NCBI GenBank assembly: GCA_027451885.1
Contig: DAIDHX010000146.1
Location: forward strand, 1 to 64,000
DNA length: 64,000 bases
Direction of reading: 5' to 3'
From: Planctomycetales bacterium
GTDB lineage: Bacteria; Planctomycetota; Planctomycetia; Isosphaerales; Isosphaeraceae
In this document: piece by piece, positions 26,135-33,836 of the stretch
Layout: the number at the start of each line of letters is the position of its first letter
Position numbering within the stretch: the first letter of the stretch is position 1
The notes under the pieces: generated by a model
Told to the model about the DNA's origin: nothing
Database searches by the model: none
Seen by the model: only the letters and a program-made list of their open reading frames with translations
Program-made: the position numbers and the translations under genes

Positions 26135-27220
26135 CTAGGTTGCGGACCGGGTGGGTCGCTCCGCGGGGCGATGCGGTGGAGCTGGACAGCACGCTTCCGG
26201 ACAAACGTCATGATTGGCCCCATACAGACCAATGACTCGTTTGCGAGACACATCCCAGCCTTCAATTCGTTCCACGACCAACTCTCGAAGCATGCTCACA
26301 AAGCGGGGATGAATGCCCACCGTCTGCGCACGCTCCATGCGCATTCCAAGTTCGCTACAAAGCAGCCGTGCTTCCTCGTCGAGATCGTAGAGAACTTCCA
26401 GATGGTCCGAGAGAAAGCCGATGGGGTGGATCACCAGCTCGGCCACACCCTGGGCATGCAGCTTGCGTATGTAATCCAGAATATCGGGCTCGAGCCAGGG
26501 ATCCTGAGGACGTCCGCTCCGACTTTGAAAGACAAGCGCCCACTGAGACTCGGGAATGCAAAGCTCACTGGCGACGAGCCGGCAAGCCTCGCGCAGTTGT
26601 TGCTCGTAATCGCAACCCGTCGCCATCGACACCGGAATGCTATGGGCGGTGAACGCCACGTGTGCCGTGGCCGGTTCACTTAATCGCGCAAGAGCTTGAC
26701 GTACGCGGTCGACGTTGGCGGCTATAAAATCGGGGTGGTTGTAGAAGACGCGGATCTTGTCAAACACGGGCGCTTGTGGGCCAATCAACGCGCACGCTCC
26801 AGCAACGTCCTCGCGATATTGCCTGCAACTGGAGTACGAACTGTAACCCGCGAGAACAAGCGCGAGTCCGCGGCGGACTCCCGCGCCGACCATCTCGCGG
26901 ACTGTATCGGAAAGCATCGGCCGCCAGTTCCGATTGCCCCAGTAAATCGGCAGCTTGACCCCCGCGCGATCAAACTCGCCCCGAAGCGCGACAATGAGTT
27001 CCCGCACCTGATCGTTGATTGGACTCTTGCCCCCGAAGTGATGGTAATGCTCGGCAACTTCGAGCAAACGCAGGCGCGGAACCCCGCGCCTGCGAGTCAC
27101 ATTCTCGAGGAACGGCATCACGTCGTCCGGTCCCTCGGGACCGCCAAACCCCACGATGAGAAGAGCGTCATACGCGGCGACGCCCTGCTCAGAGCTAGAT
27201 GGAGGCGACATAGAATCCAT
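26135..27220 (-). CDS. hemH: ferrochelatase, coproporphyrin (CpfC)-like with C-terminal cysteines
   Basis: A 361-residue enzyme inserting Fe2+ into a porphyrin at the end of haem synthesis. Catalytic H193 lies in FTAHSIPVSMA and E275 in FLSDHLEVLYDLDEEA. The segments GYSSYSSCRQYREDV, FQSRSGRPQDPWLEPD and GGKSPIN resemble actinobacterial ferrochelatases, which act on coproporphyrin III and hold a [2Fe-2S] cluster. The C-terminus has C340, C344 and C345 (HDVCPEACCP); with an internal Cys these could ligate a cluster. Start at ATG 27220 with GAGG 10 nt upstream; a further ATG at 27211 is possible. The symbol could equally be cpfC. No other haem gene is adjacent. Confidence 0.9.
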   Translation of the reverse strand: MDSMSPPSSSEQGVAAYDALLIVGFGGPEGPDDVMPFLENVTRRRGVPRLRLLEVAEHYHHFGGKSPINDQVRELIVALRGEFDRAGVKLPIYWGNRNWRPMLSDTVREMVGAGVRRGLALVLAGYSSYSSCRQYREDVAGACALIGPQAPVFDKIRVFYNHPDFIAANVDRVRQALARLSEPATAHVAFTAHSIPVSMATGCDYEQQLREACRLVASELCIPESQWALVFQSRSGRPQDPWLEPDILDYIRKLHAQGVAELVIHPIGFLSDHLEVLYDLDEEARLLCSELGMRMERAQTVGIHPRFVSMLRELVVERIEGWDVSRKRVIGLYGANHDVCPEACCPAPPHRPAERPTRSAT

Positions 27221-27332
27221 GCGCGCTTGGCCTCGTCCCGTTGCCCCAATAGTCCAGACCAGCTCGACTTCCAGATGAAGTATAAGCAGCGACCGGCAGA
27301 CGGGGAGTGGGCCAGCTTGCGCGGGACGAAGA

Positions 27333-28493
27333 TCACCACGCGCGATCGAGCAGATCCTCAAGCGCGTGCTGGTCACACTTTTGGGGGTTTGTGCGGTGAC
27401 AATGATCAATCATGGCCAGCCGCGCATAATCCGGAATTGCGGTGCGTTCAAGCCCATCAATCGCTCCAAGCCTGCGAGGCAGGGGGAGCCGGGCGAGAAG
27501 CAATTCGACGAGAGTGATCAGATGCCCCGCGGCGTCCTCACCGCGTCCCAGGCCGATGCGTCCGGCCAGATCCGCCATTCTCGCACCCGCGGCCTCGCGG
27601 TTAAACCGCAGTGCATGAGGCAAAAGAATGGCATTGAGTGTGCCATGATGCGCCCGACCCGTATGCCCCAGGGCATGCGACAGCGAGTGAACTACCCCAA
27701 GCCCCTTGTGAAAACTGATGCCGCCCAGAAGCGCCCCCATCATCGCGGCCGACCGTGCCTTGGCATTCGACCCATCTCGCACGGCGGTCTCAATCCCCTT
27801 GGAAAGTTGACGGAGGCCTTCGACTGCAATCCCGTCGCAGATGGGATGGATTGTGATCGACAGATAGCTCTCGATGCAGTGTGAAAGCGCATCCATCCCC
27901 GTCGCTGCGGTGAGCACCGGTGATAGACCACGCGTCAGCTCCGGATCGCAAAGCGCGAAGGTCGGGAGGAGATACTGGCTCAAAACGGCCGTCTTGCGCT
28001 GATTCTGGGGAAGCTGGATGAGCGCAGCACGGCCGGACTCGCTTCCAGTTCCCGCGGTCGTGGGAATCGCAGCCATCGGCGGCATGTCAGGCCGAATGAG
28101 GTCTGACTTCCCAGCCGTAAGATCATAATCGACGAGTCGGCCCGAGTGAGTCACAAGCAGCCGAATCCCCTTGGCCGCGTCGATCGGGCTACCGCCGCCG
28201 ATCGCCACCAGCCCATCGCACTTTGCAGCGCGGTACTGATCCAACCCGGCCAGTACGTCATCCTCGGTTGGATTCGGTTGAACCCGGTCGAACACAACGC
28301 TGCTCGTGATTCCGCCTAGAACCGCGTCCACCAGACCGGCCTTCAAGACACCTGGGTCGGTCACAACGAGCGGGCGGTTCACACCAACGCGAGAAAGTTC
28401 GAGTCCAAGCGAAAACCGCGCGCCCTCGCCAAACAAGATTCGGTTCGGAAAAGTGAAAATCGCGGGATCCAGCCGGGGAGGGTTTTGCTCCAT
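27333..28493 (-). CDS. iron-containing alcohol dehydrogenase
   Basis: A 386-residue group III NAD(P)-dependent dehydrogenase. The nucleotide-binding loop is GGGSPIDAAKG, with PTTAGTGSE following. The metal ligands Asp and His are seen in GMDALSHCIESY, and two further His in the segment VVHSLSHALGHTGRAHHG. The ATG at 28493 has GAGG at 5-nt spacing and gives the usual family length; the frame runs 28 codons further upstream without a domain. It probably reduces aldehydes or oxidises short-chain alcohols or diols; substrate not predictable. It is 112 nt upstream of hemH on the same strand. Confidence 0.9.
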   Translation of the reverse strand: MEQNPPRLDPAIFTFPNRILFGEGARFSLGLELSRVGVNRPLVVTDPGVLKAGLVDAVLGGITSSVVFDRVQPNPTEDDVLAGLDQYRAAKCDGLVAIGGGSPIDAAKGIRLLVTHSGRLVDYDLTAGKSDLIRPDMPPMAAIPTTAGTGSESGRAALIQLPQNQRKTAVLSQYLLPTFALCDPELTRGLSPVLTAATGMDALSHCIESYLSITIHPICDGIAVEGLRQLSKGIETAVRDGSNAKARSAAMMGALLGGISFHKGLGVVHSLSHALGHTGRAHHGTLNAILLPHALRFNREAAGARMADLAGRIGLGRGEDAAGHLITLVELLLARLPLPRRLGAIDGLERTAIPDYARLAMIDHCHRTNPQKCDQHALEDLLDRAW

Positions 28494-28740
28494 CGCGTCC
28501 TCACTGCCTCCCACGACCACGCTCGGGCATTCAGCCCGCTCCGGACATCTCGGACTTACAAAATCGAGCGACGACATTGGCTCTATGCTCTAGATTCGAA
28601 GGCGGCCCACGTCCCTGCACGGCCTTCCAACGCAGTGAATACGGGAGCACTTTCCTCGTGCGCAGGTCACGCCTGCATTGTTAGCCGACTCCCCTATCCA
28701 ATTACTCAAGCTTGAGCGGCTGTGACCCGCCACGGGCAGA

Positions 28741-29070
28741 TCAGGCGAGCGAGCTCAGGAACCCATTCATCTCCGCCGCGGCGTGGCCATCCCCGGCGGC
28801 GAGTGCCCTGCGTACCCCCTCCGCTAGCACCAGGCGGGCTTCGGCAAGCTCGCCGGAATCCGCCAGCGATTGCCCAAGTTGCTGGTAAGCCGCGATTTGT
28901 GAATCCGGATGGTCCGTGATCAGCGACCTCAAACGTTCCCGACCCTCGGCAACATCCCCTTCGGTCAGGCACTGCATGGCCAGGCCATAACGCAGAAACA
29001 AATCCTCCGGATCCGCCTCAAGCGACTGTTCGAGCAGAAGTCGGCGTCGTGATTTCTCACCCATGGACAC
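28741..29070 (-). CDS. small TPR protein
   Basis: A 109-residue helical protein with about two to three tetratricopeptide-like units (ADPEDLFLRYGLAMQCL, DSQIAAYQQLGQSLADSG, ELAEARLVLAEGVRRAL). TPRs bind partner proteins. I keep GTG at 29070 because AAGGA lies 6 nt upstream; the ATG two codons on would sit 12 nt away. No signal peptide or membrane segment. It lies 247 nt upstream of the alcohol dehydrogenase and is divergent from the HtrA gene. No partner can be named from context. Confidence 0.72.
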   Translation of the reverse strand: MSMGEKSRRRLLLEQSLEADPEDLFLRYGLAMQCLTEGDVAEGRERLRSLITDHPDSQIAAYQQLGQSLADSGELAEARLVLAEGVRRALAAGDGHAAAEMNGFLSSLA

Positions 29071-29490
29071 ACTCGATCCTTCGTCTCAAAACCGCATCTG
29101 AAACCGCCGTTTCAGGCTAGTCGCCGTGAACATCGAGTGTCAACCACGCTCGATCCGCCACCACTCCCTCCGATCAGGCAGACCTTGACGCCAACACGCT
29201 CCGCCAGACAGCACGGCAACTCAACCTCGCCAGGAACGTTCGCCGGGTCGTTCAACCCCGCCCCGTCTCTCCAGTGGATAATAACGCAAAATAGGAAGCC
29301 TGGAGAAAACATAGGGATAATTGCGAAGACAAGGAAAACTGGGAAAGCCAGTGCGCAGGAGACCTAAGCCCCGAATTCGATGGAACCGATTCAGAAGGTT
29401 GGTTGGACGTCAGTGTGGCTTTTAGCAACCGGGACGCGTGCGAAGGGAATCGACCGCCGCAACACGAACGCCAAAGAGGGGACGACCGCC
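29071..29490. other. divergent intergenic region upstream of the HtrA-type gene
   Basis: About 420 nt without a convincing gene. A perfect 7-bp hairpin CTGAAAC/GTTTCAG (29098-29115) lies just upstream of the TPR gene. The plus-strand frame of the protease stays open back to 29380, but the likely start is at 29491. No terminator or RNA gene is visible. Confidence 0.45.
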
Positions 29491-30903
29491 GTGCCAACGC
29501 CCTTGATGAGTCGGAGACGAGGCGTGACGAAGATCCTTGGGTTGGGGGTGATTCTGGCTGGGTTCGCGACCCTAGCCCTGCCGCGGGCCGAGGCAGCGGG
29601 CTCTGGCTCGAGGCGTACCGCGGTCGTCGATGCCGTTGAGAAGGTCAAGCGCTCGGTGGTGAGCATCTCAAGCGAGAAGAAAGCCGCGTCTCACACACGC
29701 TGGCCGTTCTCGCCAGAGGAGAATCAGCATCCCCGCGTGAGCGGCATGGGCAGCGGCGTGGTCATCGACCCCCGCGGCTACATCATCACGAATCATCATG
29801 TCGTCGATCGCGTGCAGGGAATCGAGGTCCAGCTTTTCGATGGAGCGACCTATCCGGGCAAGGTTTTACAGGTCGACCCGGTCATGGATATCGCGGTCGT
29901 GAAAATCGAGCCCACACGACCGATTCCGGCCATCGAAATCGGTCGCTCAGCCGACCTGATGGTCGGCGAAACCGTGATTACCCTTGGCAATGCATATGGG
30001 TATGAAAACACCGTCTCGGTGGGAATCGTAAGCGCACTTCACCGCGATGTGACACTGTCGGACGAGCAAACCTATCGCAACCTGATTCAGACCGATGCGT
30101 GCATCAATCCGGGCAACTCCGGCGGCCCGCTCGTGAACATTGACGGCGAATTGATTGGCGTCAACGTGGCGGTGCGTGCCGGTGCGCAGGGGATCGGTTT
30201 CGCCCTTCCGATCGACGATGTGAAGCGGGTTGCGGCGGAGCTACTTTCTACACGTCGACTCGCTTCAACCTGGCATGGATTGGTCGTGGGCGAGGTGTAT
30301 CGCGGCGCCAAGCGTTCGGTTGTGGTCTCTGAGATTCAGCCTGGAAGCACCGCCGAGGGTTCGGGCTTCAAAGTCGGCGATGAACTCGTGAAGGTCGGCG
30401 AGATTGCGGTCACGAATGTGGTCGACGTCGAGCGTGGCATGCTCGACGCAGCGCCCGGACGCCCGGCCCAGATCATTTACCGTCGGGGCGGGGTCGAATC
30501 GAAACTCGCCCTGGATGTTCGGCCCACGCCAGAAGCGATTATTCCCGCAAATGGCGATCCGGATGAACTCGTCTGGCGTGTGCTCGGCCTCAAGACCCTT
30601 CCTGTCGACAACGAATACGTTGCGGCCGTGTCACCCAAGCTTCGTGGCGGACTGTTTGTGCAGGCGGTCTCACCCGGCAGCCCCGCGGCCCTCGCCGCCA
30701 TCCAGAAAGGGGACGTACTCGTCGGTATGAACGTCGGCCGCCGTCACTGGGAAACCATCCGCCCTGACAACATCATTTATGTTCTTCGCCAACCCGAAAC
30801 AGTTCAAAACAATAGCGCCATTTTCTATGTGGTTCGGAAGAACGAAATTCAGCCCCGCAAGGTCAGCCTGGCCGAGACCACGCGGACTTCGGCCAGCCGA
30901 TGA
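29491..30903 (+). CDS. HtrA/DegP-type serine protease with two PDZ-like domains
   Basis: A 470-residue exported quality-control protease. After a signal peptide (basic MSRRRG near residue 6, hydrophobic 13-30, AEA cleavage about 33-36) comes a trypsin-like domain with H103 (TNHHVVD), D133 (DIAVVKI) and S210 (PGNSGGP). Two C-terminal PDZ-like regions follow (about 295-375 and 385-465). GTG 29491 is chosen because GAGGGG lies about 9 nt upstream; an ATG at 29506 is also possible. It should act in the periplasm or attached to the membrane, degrading or refolding damaged exported proteins. It is monocistronic by appearance. Confidence 0.9.
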   Translation: MPTPLMSRRRGVTKILGLGVILAGFATLALPRAEAAGSGSRRTAVVDAVEKVKRSVVSISSEKKAASHTRWPFSPEENQHPRVSGMGSGVVIDPRGYIITNHHVVDRVQGIEVQLFDGATYPGKVLQVDPVMDIAVVKIEPTRPIPAIEIGRSADLMVGETVITLGNAYGYENTVSVGIVSALHRDVTLSDEQTYRNLIQTDACINPGNSGGPLVNIDGELIGVNVAVRAGAQGIGFALPIDDVKRVAAELLSTRRLASTWHGLVVGEVYRGAKRSVVVSEIQPGSTAEGSGFKVGDELVKVGEIAVTNVVDVERGMLDAAPGRPAQIIYRRGGVESKLALDVRPTPEAIIPANGDPDELVWRVLGLKTLPVDNEYVAAVSPKLRGGLFVQAVSPGSPAALAAIQKGDVLVGMNVGRRHWETIRPDNIIYVLRQPETVQNNSAIFYVVRKNEIQPRKVSLAETTRTSASR

Positions 30904-30980
30904 CTCAGAAGCACGAACCGGCGTGGCCTAGCGCCACGTCGGCGGTCGATTTCCAGATGCTATGTTGAAAGCAAGCATTG

Positions 30981-31001
30981 TGTCTATCCATCTTGTAGAC
31001 A
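30981..31001. repeat. 6-bp inverted repeat with 9-nt spacer
   Basis: TGTCTA (30981-30986) and TAGACA (30996-31001) face each other upstream of the CPBP protease gene. The spacing would suit a dimeric regulator, or it may be chance. Confidence 0.25.
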
Positions 31002-31128
31002 GAACCTTTCGAAATCGCATATTCTCTTATCTCCGTGTCGTCCGAGCGGCAACAATACGGGCGGCACCAAATCCCACGCTACGGGTAACGGGGGATCCGA
31101 CAGAGGCTCACCAGGGCGATGCGCGTCG

Positions 31129-31770
31129 ATGACCGCGACTCCGGACGATCAAGACTCGCCTCCCGATGACGAGAGCTTCGAAGCGCATGATGATCGTCCC
31201 GCGCGGGATGTGGTGATCATCTTCGCGGTTTTCTTCGAGGCCGGGCTCGCGCCTCTGTCGGTTTTCCTTGGCTGGCTGCTTTCCGCACCACCGCTGGCGA
31301 GCTTCCGCTTTAGCCTGCAGGACGCAGCGCTCGGCGTTCTTGCAGCCGTACCACTTGTCTTGCTTTTCGTGGCCATGTTGCGCTGGCCGGTCGGTCCGCT
31401 GAAACGTGTCGAGTCCTTCTGCGATCTCGAGGCAGCGCCCCTGTTCGCGGGCCGCTCATGGTCCGAATTTGCTCTCATCTCCCTCTCCGCCGGTGTCGGT
31501 GAGGAGATGCTCTTCCGCGGTGTGGTGCAGACCTCGCTGTCTGCCTGGATCGGCACCCAGCCTGGCGTTGTTGTGGCAAGCCTGCTGTTCGGCCTGTTTC
31601 ACCCGATCTCGTTCACATACATGGTCCTGGCCGCCGTCCTGGGTCTTTACCTCGGCGAGTTCCTCATCTTCAACCAGAATCTGCTTTCCGTAATGGTTGC
31701 GCATGCGGTGTACGACCTGGCCGCACTCGGCTATCTCGTGAAGATCCGGCCCAGATTCAACGCGAGTTGA
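31129..31770 (+). CDS. CPBP-family intramembrane metalloprotease
   Basis: A 213-residue membrane protein of the CAAX-protease/bacteriocin-processing family. Motif 1 is GEEMLFRG (E125, E126, R130), motif 2 includes H158 (LFGLFHPIS), motif 3 includes H192 and D196 (AHAVYDLAAL). There are about five to six hydrophobic segments between residues 28 and 200. These are intramembrane proteases whose bacterial substrates are mostly unknown. It is convergent with the M50 protease gene, 25 nt apart. The ATG was chosen by frame length; the ribosome binding site is weak. Confidence 0.87.
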   Translation: MTATPDDQDSPPDDESFEAHDDRPARDVVIIFAVFFEAGLAPLSVFLGWLLSAPPLASFRFSLQDAALGVLAAVPLVLLFVAMLRWPVGPLKRVESFCDLEAAPLFAGRSWSEFALISLSAGVGEEMLFRGVVQTSLSAWIGTQPGVVVASLLFGLFHPISFTYMVLAAVLGLYLGEFLIFNQNLLSVMVAHAVYDLAALGYLVKIRPRFNAS

Positions 31771-31795
31771 TTCCAGAGTGTGCGATCCGCTCGGG

Positions 31796-32869
31796 CTAGA
31801 TCCTGGGTAAGGGCAGGGCCATGATCCCTGTGAGCGCAGCAACCACAAGTACATACCCGGCGAGCATTTCACGATCGCGGCGTGCGGGCTGAGACTTCTC
31901 GGTCGCTGCGCGCCAGGCGCCTCCCGCCATGAGTAGAAGGAGCAGGGGATTCGCCGACAGAGCCCACGCCGTGGCCACGCCAGCCATGGCGAGCCATCGG
32001 TGGGGTCGGGTCAATCCCTGGAATACACGACCGCCATCGAGCCAACCGATGGGAATCAGGTTAAAGAGATTGAGCATCGCTCCGAAATTGGCCAATCCGC
32101 CCCAGATCGGCGAATTGGTTGCCGTGTAAATTCCGAAGCAGCCGAGCGCGGTGAAGAGCCCCCAGAGCGGGCCGGCAAGGCTCACACGCGCTTCCTGGCG
32201 CGGGTCCTCGAGCCGCTGCCCATAACGCACGAACGCGCCAAACCCAGGTACGAACATGGGAGCGTTGGGAGTGATGCCGTACCGCAAAAGCGCGGCCATG
32301 TGCCCCATCTCGTGAATGTAGATTGATAGCACAAGCCCAAGGGCAAACCAGAGGCCGAAGAGCCGGAAATAGGCCCCGATCCAGGCAAACATCGAGAGAA
32401 AGGTGCTTGCCTTGGTTAGACCCAGCAACAAGAACTTGGCCTTGCCCAGGACAAGCAGTCCCAGAAACTTGAATTTCCAGCAGCCAAGCAGAATGGCGCC
32501 GGTGATCCCGCCATATTTCCCTGCGCTGGAGATGCCGCCCCAGTGATCGTTTTCTTCGGGATTCGCCGCGGATGGTCGGGGCGACTGGTCGATCTGGCGC
32601 CCGACCTGGGCAATTCTTTCGGAGACGATCGTGTATTGCCGGCTTTCGCTCGGCAAGAGCGCGAGTACCATGCGCCAGTGCCCGAGAGCAGCCTGCAAGT
32701 CTCCCCTCGACTGAGCATCCTCGGCCTGTGCTGCTCGTTCCTTGAGCGTATCGCCATGAACGAGCCGCCGGCAGGACGGGCACGCGAGCAGACCGGGCGC
32801 AATCTCGCCGCCGCAACCAGGGCAGAGCTCCGGCAGGGGTCCGTACTCGTGGTCAGGCTCAGACTGCAT
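31796..32869 (-). CDS. M50 (site-2 protease-like) zinc metalloprotease with N-terminal zinc ribbon
   Basis: A 357-residue membrane protein. The N-terminus has a two-CxxC zinc ribbon (CPGCGG at 16-21, CPSC at 30-33), then a short helical segment resembling a TPR unit (about 45-90), then the membrane domain with zinc motif HEMGH (186-190) and distal ligand D278 in NLIPIGWLDGGR. Such proteins cut substrates within or near the membrane. The ATG at 32869 has GAGG 9 nt upstream and overlaps the stop of the preceding gene by 11 nt, so the pair is an operon. Substrate unknown; the soluble ribbon/TPR part may recruit it. Confidence 0.88.
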   Translation of the reverse strand: MQSEPDHEYGPLPELCPGCGGEIAPGLLACPSCRRLVHGDTLKERAAQAEDAQSRGDLQAALGHWRMVLALLPSESRQYTIVSERIAQVGRQIDQSPRPSAANPEENDHWGGISSAGKYGGITGAILLGCWKFKFLGLLVLGKAKFLLLGLTKASTFLSMFAWIGAYFRLFGLWFALGLVLSIYIHEMGHMAALLRYGITPNAPMFVPGFGAFVRYGQRLEDPRQEARVSLAGPLWGLFTALGCFGIYTATNSPIWGGLANFGAMLNLFNLIPIGWLDGGRVFQGLTRPHRWLAMAGVATAWALSANPLLLLLMAGGAWRAATEKSQPARRDREMLAGYVLVVAALTGIMALPLPRI

Positions 32870-33689
32870 GATCCTCGTCCTCGGGATGCGTGGGGCCAGC
32901 ACCAACCTGGAACGGGCCAGCGAACGCGAGCACCCGCCGCTGGTTGAGCGACCACGCCTGGAAGAGCCCAAACGCGAAGATCAGTCCGCTCATCGGCGAC
33001 TGGATTGCCACCGCGACCGGCAGCGCAAAGCTCATCGCCACAGCAAACCCAATCAACACGCCGAGTGCCGCGGCAAATCCACCGGCGTCAAACGGCTTCT
33101 GCGCCGGGCCGCCCGCAGCATTCGCCTCGGCTGCCTTGGGCGCCTCCGCTTCAGGCACAACCTTACCATCGGGTCCAACTGCAGCCGCCACGCCGGCAGG
33201 GTCATCCGGCGGTGGATTTTTGACAAACTCCTCGATCGCGATCGGCAAGAGCATGAGCGAAATCGCCGCGTAGGTCAGGAACAGCGACAGAAACTGATAT
33301 CCCAGACCGCCGCGATTCCCCGATCCCATGTTCACTCCACGCCCAACCATGTATCCCACAAGAATCGCCACCAGTCCGATGTTGTAGCCCGTGAATCGAA
33401 AAATCAGGTAGTAGATCAGCGCTCCGATCAGCGCTGCGCCGCTCCCCAGCGCAAGCGCCTTGATCAACCGCGCGATCCTGGATCCGCCGTACCAGGCGTG
33501 CTCGAGGCCGTGCCGACAGTTTTCGCACACGACGCTTCCATTCACAGTGTAATAGGCGTCGTGAATCTCAGAATGACAGGTCGAACATTCCGCGTGCGTG
33601 TCGGACGCGGCAGAACTCGGTAGCTCGGCCTCGTCGAATTGCAACTCGTCAGACTCGTGAGCCGGCTCGTGGGGGGCGCCGCTGGACAT
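32859..33689 (-). CDS. membrane protein with N-terminal CxxC zinc-ribbon-like domain, unknown function
   Basis: A 276-residue protein. An acidic N-terminus leads into a Cys motif CSTC (35-38) and CENC (55-58) with a His between, likely binding zinc. Four to five hydrophobic segments follow (about 77-95, 100-118, 133-150, 205-222, 225-250), interrupted by an Ala/Pro-rich loop (about 160-200). It overlaps the downstream M50 protease start, which suggests a shared task, for example presenting substrates or forming a membrane complex. I do not recognise a named family. Divergent from the PL11 lyase gene. Confidence 0.75.
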   Translation of the reverse strand: MSSGAPHEPAHESDELQFDEAELPSSAASDTHAECSTCHSEIHDAYYTVNGSVVCENCRHGLEHAWYGGSRIARLIKALALGSGAALIGALIYYLIFRFTGYNIGLVAILVGYMVGRGVNMGSGNRGGLGYQFLSLFLTYAAISLMLLPIAIEEFVKNPPPDDPAGVAAAVGPDGKVVPEAEAPKAAEANAAGGPAQKPFDAGGFAAALGVLIGFAVAMSFALPVAVAIQSPMSGLIFAFGLFQAWSLNQRRVLAFAGPFQVGAGPTHPEDEDHAV

Positions 33690-33836
33690 GGTCTTCCCCT
33701 GGCAGAAAATGAATCGATCTGGCCGAAGAATCGCAGACTCGGTCTCGGTAATCTAATGCATGGGATACGCTGTTCGCTAGCCGCCGCGAACACGCGACCC
33801 CAGACGCGTCCATCATCGGCCTCGTGGGAGGGGTTC

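Noticed and set aside
30922-30938. Hairpin CGTGGC/GCCACG just after the HtrA-type gene as a terminator
   Set aside because: No T-run follows and the stem is only 6 bp.
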